Assembly: GCA_947631765.1 (NCBI GenBank)
Contig: CANRMP010000003.1
Location: forward strand, 62,001-126,000
Length of the DNA stretch: 64,000 bases
DNA from: an uncultured Clostridia bacterium
Lineage (GTDB): Bacteria > Bacillota > Clostridia > Oscillospirales > CAG-272
Direction: 5' to 3'
The notes beneath the pieces were generated by a model. That model did no database searches. It worked only from the letters and a program-made list of their open reading frames with translations, and had not been told where the DNA came from. The first letter of the stretch is position 1. The number at the start of each line of letters is the position of its first letter. Below are positions 24,686-34,625 of this stretch, in pieces. The translations under genes and the position numbers were made by a program.

Positions 24686-27319
24686 ATGAAAAAAGAACTG
24701 GTAAAGCAGTACGATCCCAAAAATATCGAGGACCGTCTGTATAAGTTTTGGTGCGACAAAGGATACTTTTCGCCCTCTCTTGACGACAACAAGCCGCCGT
24801 ATTCAATAGTCATTCCCCCTCCCAACGTAACCGGACAGCTCCACATGGGGCACGCCCTTGACGAAACTCTTCAGGACATACTTATTCGTTACAAGAGAAT
24901 GCAGGGATATTCCGCGCTTTGGCTGCCCGGAACGGATCACGCAGGAATTGCAACTCAGATAAAGGTTGAAGAAAGACTGAGAGTTGACGAAAAGCTGACA
25001 AGATACGATCTCGGCAGAGAAAAATTTCTTCAAAGAGTTTGGGCGTGGAAGGACACGTACGAGGAAAGGATAACAAGCCAGCTTAAAAAGCTCGGCTCCT
25101 CCTGCGACTGGAGCAGACAGCGCTTTACAATGGACGAAGGCTGTTCGAAGGCGGTCAGAGAGGTGTTTGTCAACCTATACAATAAAGGGCTTATTTACCG
25201 AGGATACAGAATTATAAACTGGTGCCCGAGCTGCGTTACGGCCCTTTCGGACGCCGAGGTGGAATATACCGAACAGCCCGGCTTTTTCTGGCATATAAAA
25301 TACCCTGTCAAGGGAAGCGACACCGAGTACGTTGAGGTTGCTACAACAAGACCGGAAACAATGTTCGGAGATACAGCAGTGGCTGTCAACCCGAACGACG
25401 AGACCACAAAGCACCTTATCGGCAAAACGCTTATTTTGCCTATTGTGGGCAGAGAGATACCGGTCATTGCCGACGACTATGTTGAAATAGGCTTCGGAAC
25501 GGGATGCGTGAAAATAACTCCCGCTCACGACCCCAACGACTTCCTTGTGGGACAGCGCCATAATCTTGAAATAATAAAGGTTATGAACGACGACGCCACA
25601 ATGAACGAAAACGCCGGAAAATACGAAGGCATGGACAGATATGAGTGCCGACGGGCGCTGGTAAAGGACCTTGAAAACGAAGGATATCTTATAAAGACCG
25701 TACCTCACACACACAACGTCGGAACCTGCTACCGCTGTCACAACACCGTCGAACCGATAACCTCCGATCAGTGGTTTGTCAAAATGGAACCGCTTGTCGG
25801 ACCCGCGCTCGACGCCGTAAAGAACGGAGATATCGTCTTTGAGCCCGAGCGCTTTACAAAGATATATATTAATTGGATGGAAAATCTCCACGACTGGTGC
25901 ATCTCGCGGCAATTATGGTGGGGACACCGAATACCCGCTTTTTACTGTGACGCTTGCGGCGAAATGACCGTTTCAAAGGAAGATATTACCGTATGTCCGA
26001 AATGCGGAGCACCGGTAAGGCAAGAGGAGGACGTGCTTGACACATGGTTCTCATCCGCCCTGTGGCCGTTTTCCACTCTCGGATGGCCTGAAAACACAAA
26101 GGAGCTTGAAAAATGGTATCCCACAAGCACCCTTGTCACGGGATATGACATAATTTCCTTCTGGGTGTCGAGAATGATCTTCTCCGCCTATGAGCACACG
26201 GGGAAAAAGCCCTTCTCCACAGTGTTTATACACGGACTTGTGCGCGACGCCGAGGGTAGAAAGATGTCAAAATCACTCGGCAACGGCATCGACCCGCTCG
26301 AAATAATCGACGCCTACGGCGCGGACGCCTTGAGATTTGCCTTGGCGACCGGCAACTCGCCCGGAAACGACATGCGTTTTTCAAACGAAAAGATCGAAGC
26401 CGCCCGCAATTTCAACAACAAGATATGGAACGCGGCGCGTTTTGTGCTTATGAACCTGACAATTGAGGACGCCGCACTTCCCGAAATCGAGGAGCTTGAG
26501 CTTGAGGACAGATGGATTATTTCAAGGTTCAACACTCTTGCAAAGGAAATGAACATCAATCTTGATAAATTTGAGCTCGGCATAGGACTTGCTAAAATTT
26601 ACGACTTTATTTGGGACGTGTTCTGCGACTGGTATGTTGAGCTTGTCAAGCCGAGACTTGTTGAAAAAGACACAAAGTCGGGCATTGTTGCTCAGAATGT
26701 ACTTGTGTATATCCTTTCGGGCGCCATGAAGCTGCTTCACCCCTATATGCCCTTTATCACCGAGGAGATTTGGTCCTCCCTGCCTCACACCGGCGAAAGC
26801 ATTATGATAAGCAGTTATCCTGCTTTTGACCCTTCCCTTTCCTTTGAAAAGGAAGAAAGGTGCATGGAGATACTCATCGACACCATAAGAAGTATCAGAA
26901 ACCGCCGCGCGGAAATGGGGGTTGCGCCCTCAAGAAAAGCGTCTTTGCATATTATCAGCGACGAAAAAGAGGCGTTTAACGAAAAGACGGCTAAATTCTT
27001 TACAAAGCTTGCCTCTGCTTCAAGCGTCAGCATCGAAAGAAAATACGAAGATGAGAGCGCTGTGCAGATAGTCAACCCGTACGCTGTTGTATATATTCCC
27101 CTTTCCGACCTTATCGACACCGAAAAGGAGATTGCCCGCCTTGAAGGAGAGAAGGCTAAGACGATACAGGAGATCGAAAGACTTGAAAAGAAGCTAAGTA
27201 ACGCAGGCTTTGTTGCCAAGGCGCCCGAGGCTGTGGTAGCAGGAGAAAGGGCAAAGCTCGGCAAATACAAAGAGGCTTTGATAAAAACCGAAGAGGCAAT
27301 AAAAAAATTAAAAAAATAA
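24686..27319 (+). CDS. valS: Valyl-tRNA synthetase
   Basis: 877 residues, the normal length. A class I synthetase that charges tRNA-Val. [14 protein letters not shown] near residue 44 is the HIGH-type motif, and [10 protein letters not shown] near residue 525 is the KMSKS loop. The editing domain contains [15 protein letters not shown], and a C-terminal coiled-coil arm ([20 protein letters not shown]) is typical of ValRS rather than IleRS. CGGAG precedes the ATG at about 9 nt. It is regulated by the upstream valine T-box. The spoIIA operon follows after a terminator. Confidence 0.98.
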   Translation: MKKELVKQYDPKNIEDRLYKFWCDKGYFSPSLDDNKPPYSIVIPPPNVTGQLHMGHALDETLQDILIRYKRMQGYSALWLPGTDHAGIATQIKVEERLRVDEKLTRYDLGREKFLQRVWAWKDTYEERITSQLKKLGSSCDWSRQRFTMDEGCSKAVREVFVNLYNKGLIYRGYRIINWCPSCVTALSDAEVEYTEQPGFFWHIKYPVKGSDTEYVEVATTRPETMFGDTAVAVNPNDETTKHLIGKTLILPIVGREIPVIADDYVEIGFGTGCVKITPAHDPNDFLVGQRHNLEIIKVMNDDATMNENAGKYEGMDRYECRRALVKDLENEGYLIKTVPHTHNVGTCYRCHNTVEPITSDQWFVKMEPLVGPALDAVKNGDIVFEPERFTKIYINWMENLHDWCISRQLWWGHRIPAFYCDACGEMTVSKEDITVCPKCGAPVRQEEDVLDTWFSSALWPFSTLGWPENTKELEKWYPTSTLVTGYDIISFWVSRMIFSAYEHTGKKPFSTVFIHGLVRDAEGRKMSKSLGNGIDPLEIIDAYGADALRFALATGNSPGNDMRFSNEKIEAARNFNNKIWNAARFVLMNLTIEDAALPEIEELELEDRWIISRFNTLAKEMNINLDKFELGIGLAKIYDFIWDVFCDWYVELVKPRLVEKDTKSGIVAQNVLVYILSGAMKLLHPYMPFITEEIWSSLPHTGESIMISSYPAFDPSLSFEKEERCMEILIDTIRSIRNRRAEMGVAPSRKASLHIISDEKEAFNEKTAKFFTKLASASSVSIERKYEDESAVQIVNPYAVVYIPLSDLIDTEKEIARLEGEKAKTIQEIERLEKKLSNAGFVAKAPEAVVAGERAKLGKYKEALIKTEEAIKKLKK

Positions 27320-27348
27320 TCCCAGTTGCGACATTTTTTTCGCTTGAG

Positions 27349-27387
27349 ATATGGTATTCTGCTTTTAGCAGAATACCATATTTTTGT
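27349..27387 (+). terminator. Terminator after valS
   Basis: A perfect 15-bp stem, ATATGGTATTCTGCT / AGCAGAATACCATAT, with a 3-nt loop, then TTTTGTTTT. It insulates valS from the sporulation operon. Confidence 0.85.
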
Positions 27388-27425
27388 TTTATGGTAAAAT
27401 AATAAAGTACAGGAGGAAAAACACA

Positions 27426-27773
27426 ATGGATACGGCGGGCGTTCGCTGCGAAATGAAAAACAATCATCTTCTTATCAATATCGAAGGAGACATAGACCAT
27501 CACAGCGCAAAATACATCAGAGACGAGATAGACAGGGCAATATTTCTTTTTAGACCGATGAGCGCGGTTCTTGACCTTTCATCGGTAACCTTTATGGATT
27601 CATCCGGGCTCGGGTTGATACTCGGAAGATATACCCGAATGAAGGAGACAGGAGGAATTTTGAAAATCGTAAATCCCTCAAAGGAGATCCAGAAAATACT
27701 TTATCTTGCCGGTCTTGAAAAGTACATTCCCATAATTAAAAATCAGGAAACACTCATAAAAAAATCGCAATAA
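27426..27773 (+). CDS. spoIIAA: Anti-sigma F factor antagonist SpoIIAA
   Basis: 115 residues of a STAS domain. FMDSSGLGLILGRY contains the Ser phosphorylated by SpoIIAB (about residue 59). Unphosphorylated SpoIIAA frees sigma F in the forespore. AGGAGG lies 8 nt before the ATG at 27426. The first gene of the spoIIA operon; 14 nt separate it from spoIIAB. No clear sigma-H promoter could be identified upstream. Confidence 0.95.
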   Translation: MDTAGVRCEMKNNHLLINIEGDIDHHSAKYIRDEIDRAIFLFRPMSAVLDLSSVTFMDSSGLGLILGRYTRMKETGGILKIVNPSKEIQKILYLAGLEKYIPIIKNQETLIKKSQ

Positions 27774-27787
27774 AATAACGGAGAATA

Positions 27788-28228
27788 ATGAATATGAAAA
27801 CCAAACGTATCAACAAAATCGAAATAAAAATACCCGCCCTGTCGAAGAACGAAAGCCTTGCAAGACAGATAGTGTGTTCTTTTGCTTCCCAGCTTGACCC
27901 CACTGTGGAGGAGATAGGAGACCTCAGAGTGATAATATCGGAGGCGGTAACAAACTGCGTGGTTCACGCATATCGCCTCTCGGGCGGATATATATACATA
28001 AGCGCCGGACTTTACGACAACAACAGCATTAAAATCAGGATACGCGACACCGGGTGCGGAATCGAGGACATTGAAAAATGTATGCAGCCTTTTTTCACCA
28101 CGGATCCCGCCGGTGAGCGCGGCGGAATGGGGCTGCCCATTATGAAAGAGCTTTCGGACAAGTTCAAGGTGGTCTCAACGCCCGGGAAAGGAACGACTGT
28201 CACTCTGTGCAAAAAATTCGGCGCTTAA
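27788..28228 (+). CDS. spoIIAB: Anti-sigma F factor SpoIIAB
   Basis: 146 residues; a GHKL serine kinase that binds sigma F or phosphorylates SpoIIAA. The N box VIISEAVTNCVVHAY, the G1 box IRDTGCGIEDIEKCMQPFFT and the G2 box GERGGMGLPIMKELSD are all present. Two in-frame ATG codons (27788 and 27794) are possible; GGAG lies 4 nt before the first and 10 nt before the second, so the second may be used. It overlaps no neighbour; sigF starts 26 nt later. Confidence 0.95.
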   Translation: MNMKTKRINKIEIKIPALSKNESLARQIVCSFASQLDPTVEEIGDLRVIISEAVTNCVVHAYRLSGGYIYISAGLYDNNSIKIRIRDTGCGIEDIEKCMQPFFTTDPAGERGGMGLPIMKELSDKFKVVSTPGKGTTVTLCKKFGA

Positions 28229-28254
28229 ATCCAAGTGTTTCGGGGTGGTATTTA

Positions 28255-28965
28255 TTGGTTGACAACAATTTACTCATTTCAAAGGTCAGAGACGGGGACA
28301 GCTCCGCCCTTGAAGAGCTGGTAAAAAGCAACATGGGACTTGTACGCAGCGTCGCCATGCGCTTTCGGGACAGGGGAACGGAATATGAGGATCTTATTCA
28401 AATAGGCTCGATAGGTCTGCTCAGAGCCGCCCGCTCCTTTGATTTTTCCTACGGGTGTATGTTCTCCACATACGCAGTCCCGCTTATCATCGGCGAAATA
28501 AGGAGATTTCTCCGCGACGACGGTATTCTCAAAATAAGCCGTACTCTTAAAAGCAAGGGGGCTTTTGCCATGCGGGAGAGAGAAAAATTCATTTCGGATA
28601 ATTCAAGAGAACCGACCCTTTTTGAGCTTGCCGAAATATGCCATATGGAAAGCGAGGAGCTTATCTCGGCGCTTGAAGCTGTCTCGCCCATTCATTCCCT
28701 TTCGGAAAGCATCGGGGAGGACGGTTCAACAACGCTTGAAAGCTTTATTGCCGACAACGAAAACACGCTTGATACCCTTACCGACAGTATCGCCCTGCAC
28801 GAGGCGCTTTCAAAGCTCACCCCCTTTCAGCAGCGGATAGTCGAGCTTCGCTATTTTAAGGAGCTTTCCCAGCAAAAAACCGGACAAATTCTCGGTATAA
28901 CTCAGGTTAAGGTTTCAAGGGAAGAGAAGAAAATACTGCAAACGTTAAGAAGCTATCTGCCATGA
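28255..28965 (+). CDS. sigF: RNA polymerase sigma-F factor
   Basis: 236 residues; the first forespore-specific sigma factor. Region 2 is complete (YEDLIQIGSIGLLRAARSFD, then FSTYAVPLIIGEIRRFLRDD), region 3 follows, and region 4 is LTPFQQRIVELRYFKELSQQ with LGITQVKVSREEKKIL. I chose TTG at 28255, with GGGGTGG about 7 nt upstream; a GTG at 28207 would overlap spoIIAB and add unrelated residues. Held inactive by SpoIIAB until septation. The operon ends here; yceD has its own promoter. Confidence 0.95.
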   Translation: MVDNNLLISKVRDGDSSALEELVKSNMGLVRSVAMRFRDRGTEYEDLIQIGSIGLLRAARSFDFSYGCMFSTYAVPLIIGEIRRFLRDDGILKISRTLKSKGAFAMREREKFISDNSREPTLFELAEICHMESEELISALEAVSPIHSLSESIGEDGSTTLESFIADNENTLDTLTDSIALHEALSKLTPFQQRIVELRYFKELSQQKTGQILGITQVKVSREEKKILQTLRSYLP

Positions 28966-29032
28966 TTTTGCCTAAAAGACCCATAAAAAAGGACGCATAT
29001 ATCGGCAAATATCACTTTTTTTCAAATAGTAC

Positions 29033-29061
29033 TTGACAAATGCGGATTTATTCTATATAAT
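29033..29061 (+). promoter_or_regulatory. Promoter of yceD
   Basis: TTGACA (29033-29038), 17 nt, TATAAT (29056-29061): a full consensus sigma-A promoter 55 nt before the ATG. Confidence 0.88.
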
Positions 29062-29116
29062 GTGCTTTGTGCCGTATCATGGCATGATCACTGAAGATTT
29101 AAAAAGGCGGTGCGAT

Positions 29117-29614
29117 ATGCTGATAAATCTCGGTCCAATCCTTTGCGGTGAAACAGACAAGATAAGCTTTGATTATAAGACCGACAGCCCTGAGGATTTT
29201 GACGACATTCATTTTACAGACGCCGTTTCGGTAAGCGGCAATATTGTGAATATGGCGGGATATATAAGCCTCACTCTCAAAGCATCGGTGCCATTCTCCA
29301 CTCACTGCGCCCGTTGCTGGAAGGAAATAAATTCGGTGTTCAATTTGGATTTTTGCAAGGGAATAGCCGCGAAAAACACCCTTCAAAACGAGGATACGGA
29401 CGATTATCTCATTATGAAAAACGATTCTGTGGATATCGACACTCCGCTTGGCGAGGCAATTTTGCTGAGCTTTCCGATAACCTTTCTCTGCAAAGAGGAT
29501 TGCAAGGGACTTTGTCCTATGTGCGGAGAGGATCTGAATGAGGGAGAATGCAACTGCGTCAAAAAAGAAATCGATCCGAGACTGGAGATTTTGAAAAAAC
29601 TACTTGACAAATGA
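29117..29614 (+). CDS. yceD: YceD/DUF177 family protein
   Basis: 165 residues. The family lies upstream of rpmF in most bacteria and is linked to 23S rRNA accumulation or ribosome assembly. VPFSTHCARCWKEIN and CKEDCKGLCPMCGEDLNEGE carry the paired cysteines, probably a zinc site. The start ATG at 29117 follows AAGGCGGTG; the frame is open further upstream across the promoter, which rules out earlier starts. It is followed by rpmF after 60 nt, with a second promoter inside its 3' end. Confidence 0.92.
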   Translation: MLINLGPILCGETDKISFDYKTDSPEDFDDIHFTDAVSVSGNIVNMAGYISLTLKASVPFSTHCARCWKEINSVFNLDFCKGIAAKNTLQNEDTDDYLIMKNDSVDIDTPLGEAILLSFPITFLCKEDCKGLCPMCGEDLNEGECNCVKKEIDPRLEILKKLLDK

Positions 29615-29632
29615 TAAAAAGTGTTTTATAAT
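29604..29632 (+). promoter_or_regulatory. Promoter of rpmF
   Basis: TTGACA (29604-29609), 17 nt, TATAAT (29627-29632). The -35 box lies inside the last codons of yceD. Confidence 0.85.
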
Positions 29633-29674
29633 TGACATAGGTATGTAACTTGGATAATACAGGAGGTGTGCACA

Positions 29675-29857
29675 ATGGCTGTACCGAAGAGGAAAGTATC
29701 AAAAGCAAGACGCGATAAGAGACGCTCAAGTGTCTGGAAGCTGGAAACACCAAGCATGCAGAAATGCCCTAAATGCGGCGCATATGTTTTAACACATAGA
29801 GTTTGTAAGGCTTGCGGAACATATAACGGCAAAGAAATTCTTAAAATTAATGCTTAA
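29675..29857 (+). CDS. rpmF: 50S ribosomal protein L32
   Basis: 60 residues: [20 protein letters not shown] at the start and the zinc motif [24 protein letters not shown] lies 8 nt before the ATG at 29675; an earlier in-frame ATG at 29666 is inside the spacer and is not used in the family. Zinc-bound type of L32. Confidence 0.98.
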   Translation: MAVPKRKVSKARRDKRRSSVWKLETPSMQKCPKCGAYVLTHRVCKACGTYNGKEILKINA

Positions 29858-29867
29858 AAGGGCGTGT

Positions 29868-29906
29868 GGCATGTTTCAGGTGTTTATTTGAAACATGCCT
29901 TTCTTG
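29868..29906 (+). terminator. Terminator after rpmF
   Basis: GGCATGTTTCA / TGAAACATGCC, 11-bp stem with a 10-nt loop, followed by TTTCTT. Confidence 0.8.
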
Positions 29907-29941
29907 TTAAAAGCCGGACAGCGGCGGAAAGGCAAAACCAT

Positions 29942-31261
29942 ATGGTAACAGTCAAAGCGGTAAAGGACGGTTCCCCCGCACAAAAGAAAGGCGTTCTGCC
30001 GGGGGACATCATTATTTCAATAAACGGTAATAATATCACGGATATTCTCGACTACCGCTTCTACATTACCGAAAGAAAGGTAAGGCTCCTTATACACCGT
30101 GGTCCCGAGCTTATAAGCATAAGCATCACAAAAGACGAATATGACGACATCGGGCTTGACTTTGAAAGCTTCCTTATGGACAAAAAACAATCATGCTCGA
30201 ATAAATGCATTTTCTGCTTTATCGATCAGCTCCCGAAAGGCATGAGAGAATCGCTTTATTTTAAGGACGATGATTCCCGCCTTTCCTTTCTTATGGGAAA
30301 TTATATAACTCTCACCAATATGAAGGACGAGGATATTGACCGGATAATAAAAATGCGCATGAGCCCGATTAACATTTCGGTGCATACGACAAATCCCGAC
30401 CTGCGCTGCAAAATGCTGAACAACCGCTTTGCCGGAGAGAAGCTAAGATACCTTAAAATCCTTGCAAACGCGGGAATTTTCATTAACTGTCAGATAGTAC
30501 TTTGCAAAGGGGTTAACGATAAGGACGAGCTTATAAAAACCATTCTTGACCTTGAAGCGCTGGGTACTTATGTTCAAAGCGTGGCAGTCGTACCCGCAGG
30601 CCTTACAAAATATCGGGAAGGACTTTATAATCTTTCTCAGTTTTCTCCGAGCGAGAGTCGTGAGGTTATTGACACAGTAAACAGGCTGGGAGAAAAATTC
30701 AAAGAAAAACGGGGAGAGCGGTTTTGCTACTGCTCGGACGAGTTTTTCCTTCTTGCCCAGAGAGCGCTTCCCGACGCCGATTATTACGAAGACTATCCTC
30801 AGCTTGACAACGGCGTGGGACTTATCACCTCAATGAGAGACGAGTTTTACGAGGAGATAAAATATATCGAAGAAGACTTTGACAAAGACAAGCGCCTGTC
30901 CTTTTCAATTGCCACAGGAGAGGCTGCCTATAGCTTTATTTGTGAAATAACAAGCGAGCTTTGCAGACTTTGCCCCGGGCTTTCGGGAAGGGTATATAAA
31001 ATCCGAAACGACTTTTTCGGAGAAAGCGTCACGGTTGCGGGACTTGTTTGCGGGTGCGACCTTATCGGGCAGCTTTCAGACAAGGAGTTAAACGAGGTGC
31101 TCTTTATTCCCTCCGTCATGCTTCGCTCCGAGGGGGACCTCTTTCTTGACGGCGTGTCGCTTAACGATGTTCGGGAAAAGCTGAAATTGCCTATTGTGCC
31201 CTTAGAGCCAAGCGGTCGGGGATTTATCGAAGGCATTATGAACTACGAAAAGAAAAACTGA
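29942..31261 (+). CDS. DUF512 family protein (PDZ plus radical-SAM-like)
   Basis: 439 residues. An N-terminal PDZ-like segment (PAQKKGVLPGDIIISINGNN) is followed by CSNKCIFCFIDQLP, a CxxxCxxC cluster like that of radical SAM enzymes, then the SVHTTNPDLRCKMLNN and GINDK-type segments. The C-terminal part (GEAAYSFICEI onward) is the DUF512 domain. The function is unsettled; the gene is widely conserved next to der in Clostridia, which suggests a role in translation or ribosome assembly. The start ATG at 29942 follows GGAAAGG at 10 nt. 36 nt before der. Confidence 0.88.
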   Translation: MVTVKAVKDGSPAQKKGVLPGDIIISINGNNITDILDYRFYITERKVRLLIHRGPELISISITKDEYDDIGLDFESFLMDKKQSCSNKCIFCFIDQLPKGMRESLYFKDDDSRLSFLMGNYITLTNMKDEDIDRIIKMRMSPINISVHTTNPDLRCKMLNNRFAGEKLRYLKILANAGIFINCQIVLCKGVNDKDELIKTILDLEALGTYVQSVAVVPAGLTKYREGLYNLSQFSPSESREVIDTVNRLGEKFKEKRGERFCYCSDEFFLLAQRALPDADYYEDYPQLDNGVGLITSMRDEFYEEIKYIEEDFDKDKRLSFSIATGEAAYSFICEITSELCRLCPGLSGRVYKIRNDFFGESVTVAGLVCGCDLIGQLSDKELNEVLFIPSVMLRSEGDLFLDGVSLNDVREKLKLPIVPLEPSGRGFIEGIMNYEKKN

Positions 31262-31297
31262 AAAGAAAGGAGCCTTGCAAAAGGCGCTGATACAGAT

Positions 31298-32632
31298 ATG
31301 TCAAAACCTATCGTGGCTATCGTTGGACGGCCTAACGTAGGCAAATCCACCCTTTTCAACAAGCTTGCCGGCGAGCGAATAGCCATAGTTGAGGACACTC
31401 CGGGCGTCACGCGCGACAGGATATACTATGAGATTGTGTGGTCGGGCAGACCGTGCATGATTATCGACACCGGAGGAATCGAGCCCAAAACAAACGACAC
31501 AATACTTGTGCAAATGCGCGCTCAGGCGGAAATTGCAATTGAGACTGCCGACGTTATAATTTTCATGTGCGACGTGCGCACCGGACTTACGGCAGACGAC
31601 AGAGACATTGCAAGAATGCTCATTAAATCCGGAAAGCCTGTTGTTGTGGCAGTGAACAAAATCGACGGAGTCGGCGCGCTTCCCGCCGAATACTATGAAT
31701 TTTACGAGCTTGGCTTTAAAGGTGACCCTGTTCCCCTTTCCTCAATTCACGGCACGGGGACGGGCGACCTGCTTGACGCGGTCTACGCCTGTTTTCCGCC
31801 CGATGACAGCGAGGAGGAAGACTCAAGCGACCTTATAAAGGTTGCGGTTATCGGCAAGCCCAACGCCGGAAAAAGCTCTATTATAAACAAAATTCTCGGA
31901 GAGGATCGCCTTATAGTTTCAAACATTGCCGGCACCACAAGAGACGCTGTCGATACCGAGTTTGAAAACGAATACGGTAAATTCACCTTTATTGACACCG
32001 CCGGCATTCGCCGCCAAAGCAAGGTGGATAATAAAATAGAAAAATACAGTGTGCTTCGCGCAAAAACGGCTGTGGAAAGGGCAAACGTCTGTCTTATAAT
32101 GATTGACGCCGCCGAGGGGATAACCGAGCAGGACGAAAAGATTGCCGGCATTGCCCATGAGGCGGGAAAAGCCTCGATAATTATCGTCAACAAATGGGAC
32201 CTTGTGGAAAAGGACAACAATACGGTAAAAAGCTTTACCGACAAGATAAGAACCGCCCTGTCCTATATGCCTTACGCGCCGATAATTTTTGTCTCTGCCA
32301 AAACCGGGCAAAGAATCGACAAAATATTCGAGCTGATTTTTCGCGTATATTCGGCGGCTTGTCTGCGCGTCACAACGGGTATGCTCAACGATATGCTTGC
32401 CGACGCAACCGCAAGAGTTCAGCCGCCTTCCGACAAGGGCAGAAGGCTGAAAATATACTATATTACGCAGACGGCGGTCTGTCCCCCGACCTTCGTTTTC
32501 TTTTGCAACGATATAAGACTGTTCCATTTTTCATATGAGCGGTATCTTGAAAATCAGCTTCGTCAGACCTTCGGCTTTGAAGGTACCCCGATAAAGATTA
32601 TTTTAAGACAACGGGGCGATAACGAGGGGTAA
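31298..32632 (+). CDS. der: Ribosome assembly GTPase Der (EngA)
   Basis: 444 residues with two tandem GTPase domains: GRPNVGKSTLFN near residue 10 and GKPNAGKSSIIN near 185, each with DTxG (DTGGIEP, DTAGIRR) and NKxD motifs (NKIDG, NKWDL). The C-terminal KH-like domain ends in GTPIKIILRQR. It matures the 50S subunit. AAAGGAG lies about 26 nt before the ATG, so the initiation signal is weak. Followed by plsY, the usual Clostridial order. Confidence 0.98.
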   Translation: MSKPIVAIVGRPNVGKSTLFNKLAGERIAIVEDTPGVTRDRIYYEIVWSGRPCMIIDTGGIEPKTNDTILVQMRAQAEIAIETADVIIFMCDVRTGLTADDRDIARMLIKSGKPVVVAVNKIDGVGALPAEYYEFYELGFKGDPVPLSSIHGTGTGDLLDAVYACFPPDDSEEEDSSDLIKVAVIGKPNAGKSSIINKILGEDRLIVSNIAGTTRDAVDTEFENEYGKFTFIDTAGIRRQSKVDNKIEKYSVLRAKTAVERANVCLIMIDAAEGITEQDEKIAGIAHEAGKASIIIVNKWDLVEKDNNTVKSFTDKIRTALSYMPYAPIIFVSAKTGQRIDKIFELIFRVYSAACLRVTTGMLNDMLADATARVQPPSDKGRRLKIYYITQTAVCPPTFVFFCNDIRLFHFSYERYLENQLRQTFGFEGTPIKIILRQRGDNEG

Positions 32633-32657
32633 ACCCCAAAATAGCAGGAGATCTACA

Positions 32658-33497
32658 ATGACTCGGATTTATCAGTTTTTTTTCAACAATATCTCGCCTG
32701 AGGGTATCCTGTTTGATATTTTCAAGGTAACTGTTGCCGACAACGAGGTGGTAGTCAACTCGGGTTTAATAATGTTAATGCTTCTTGCCCTTCTATGGGT
32801 TGCGGCGTCATATTTGCTCGGCAGTCTGAACTTTTCGATAATCATATCAAAGCATGTATATCATGACGACGTGCGTAGGCACGGGAGCGCAAACGCCGGA
32901 ACCTCAAACATGCAGCGCACCTACGGCAACAAGGCGGGGGCGATAACCCTTATATGCGATATTGCCAAGGGAATTGTTGCAGTCCTTGTCGCAAGAGTGC
33001 TGTTCGGAGAGAATATCGCCTACCTTTCGGGTAGTGCCTGCATTGTGGGACACTGTTTTCCCTGCTTTTTCTCATTCAAGGGCGGAAAAGGAGTCGCAAC
33101 CTCAATTGCCGTCATTCTGACGCTAAATCCCATAGTTGCGCTCGCTCTCATTCTTGTATTCGGCATTATTGTTCTCGGTACGAAATACATTTCCTTGGGC
33201 TCGGTCGTTTGCGCCTTTCTCTTTCCGATATTCCTTGACAGATACTATGCAATTCTAAACAGCACCGGCGTTATAGAGTTCGGCTCTCCTACCCTGCTTA
33301 TGACGCTTTGCAGTATTTTTATCGCATGTCTTGTGTTTTTCAGGCATTGGGGAAATATCAAAAAACTGCTTAACGGAACCGAAAACAAGCTCTCCTTTAA
33401 GAAGAAAAACAAGAGATACGCATCGGGTGATGATGACGACGAGAACAAAAAAGCGCCGCCACGAAGCCTTCATAACATAGATGACGAGGACGAGTAA
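32658..33497 (+). CDS. plsY: Glycerol-3-phosphate acyltransferase PlsY, extended form
   Basis: 279 residues, against about 200 for most PlsY. It transfers acyl from acyl-phosphate to glycerol-3-phosphate in the membrane. The glycine-rich motifs are recognisable: YLLGSLNFSIIISK, then GSANAGTSNMQRTYG (usual form GSGNxGATN) and GHCFPCFFSFKGGKGVATS. There is an N-terminal extension of about 45 residues and a charged C-terminal tail of about 40 residues rich in Lys and Asp (GDDDDENKKAPP). CAGGAG lies 6 nt before the ATG. Confidence 0.92.
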   Translation: MTRIYQFFFNNISPEGILFDIFKVTVADNEVVVNSGLIMLMLLALLWVAASYLLGSLNFSIIISKHVYHDDVRRHGSANAGTSNMQRTYGNKAGAITLICDIAKGIVAVLVARVLFGENIAYLSGSACIVGHCFPCFFSFKGGKGVATSIAVILTLNPIVALALILVFGIIVLGTKYISLGSVVCAFLFPIFLDRYYAILNSTGVIEFGSPTLLMTLCSIFIACLVFFRHWGNIKKLLNGTENKLSFKKKNKRYASGDDDDENKKAPPRSLHNIDDEDE

Positions 33498-33547
33498 GCT
33501 GCAAGCTTATAAAATCTCAGCTTTTTTGAAAATTTTTATAAAAACTC

Positions 33548-33576
33548 TTGCATTTTTTAAAACTGCGTGTTATAAT
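33548..33576 (+). promoter_or_regulatory. Promoter of rpmB
   Basis: TTGCAT (33548-33553), 17 nt, TATAAT (33571-33576). Confidence 0.8.
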
Positions 33577-33631
33577 AGGCAGTGCTGACTTTGTAATTAA
33601 TAATGTAGATATATAAATGGAGGTGTAGAGT

Positions 33632-33817
33632 ATGGCAAAATGTGAACTCTGCGGAAAGAGCGTTGTCTTCGGACTTGCCGTATCGCATTCAAACCGCAAA
33701 ACCAACAGACAGTGGAAACCCAACATAAGAAAAGTAAAAGCCAACGTCAACGGCACACACAAGACCGTGAGCGTATGCTCGCGTTGCCTGCGTTCGGGTA
33801 AAATCCAGCGTGTATAA
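33632..33817 (+). CDS. rpmB: 50S ribosomal protein L28
   Basis: 61 residues: MAKCELCGKSVVFGLAVSHS, then RKTNRQWKPNIRKV and SVCSRCLRSGKIQRV. It is the cysteine-containing (zinc-type) form. GGAGG lies 8 nt before the ATG. Confidence 0.98.
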   Translation: MAKCELCGKSVVFGLAVSHSNRKTNRQWKPNIRKVKANVNGTHKTVSVCSRCLRSGKIQRV

Positions 33818-34592
33818 CGCGCAAAAATTGCATAACAGTGCGGCAAAAACGGATGGAACACAGTTCCGTCCGTGTCTGTTTTGTAATAAAGATTTGCCAA
33901 AGCATATAAAACGCCGTCTTTGCGACAATTTCAATTTCAGAGTCATTTCCCTTCCGGAATTTGAAAAGCTTGAAAAGCCCGTCGCGGCGCACCCTGATAT
34001 GCTGCTATTTAAATATAAAAGCTCTCTTATAATGCATAGCGACTATTTCAAGGCAAATTCTTCCATTTTCGACTTTTTATCCCTTGATATTGTCCTTTCA
34101 AACGAGCCGATTTCTGCAAAATATCCAAACGACGTGCGCTTTAACGCTTTTTTTATGGGGGACACTCTCTTTTGCAGAAAAGACAGTATCTCGCGCTGTA
34201 TTTTAAACCTTTTTGAAAAAAGAGCGTATGTTAATCAGGGATATGCGGCGTGCTCGGTCTGCAAGGTCGACCAAACGCATTTAATAACCGCCGACAAAGG
34301 CATTGCCAAGGCGGCAAGCGAGCGCGGCTTTTTTCCGCTTCTCATAAGTCCCGGAAATATAATCCTTAAAGGATATGACTGCGGCTTTATCGGAGGCGCC
34401 TCGTTTGCAAGCGACAGCGGCGTGTTTTTTTTCGGGAATATCGATAAGCACCCCGACGGCGAGCGGATAAAAAGCTTTATAAAAGAGTGCGGCAAGGGCT
34501 GTATTTCCCTTTCAGACGACTGCCTTTGCGATTTCGGAGGCGCTCTGATTATTGACACAAGCGTACAGAAAAAAACGCCTTTTGCAACATAA
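33810..34592 (+). CDS. DUF6873 family GME-fold protein
   Basis: Up to 260 residues. VAAHPDMLLFKYKSSLIMHS, YPNDVRFNAFFMGDTLFCRK, VNQGYAACSVCKVDQTHLIT and GYDCGFIGGASFASDSGVFF match a family predicted to adopt the guanidine-modifying-enzyme fold, without known reaction. The HPD and CxxC elements may be part of an active site. The start is uncertain: ATG at 33810 overlaps rpmB by 8 nt with no clear ribosome binding site, and the conserved region begins about 28 residues later. It could be translated by coupling with rpmB. Confidence 0.72.
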   Translation: MYNAQKLHNSAAKTDGTQFRPCLFCNKDLPKHIKRRLCDNFNFRVISLPEFEKLEKPVAAHPDMLLFKYKSSLIMHSDYFKANSSIFDFLSLDIVLSNEPISAKYPNDVRFNAFFMGDTLFCRKDSISRCILNLFEKRAYVNQGYAACSVCKVDQTHLITADKGIAKAASERGFFPLLISPGNIILKGYDCGFIGGASFASDSGVFFFGNIDKHPDGERIKSFIKECGKGCISLSDDCLCDFGGALIIDTSVQKKTPFAT

Positions 34593-34625
34593 ACGGCGGC
34601 AATTATTTAATATAATTATAATATC

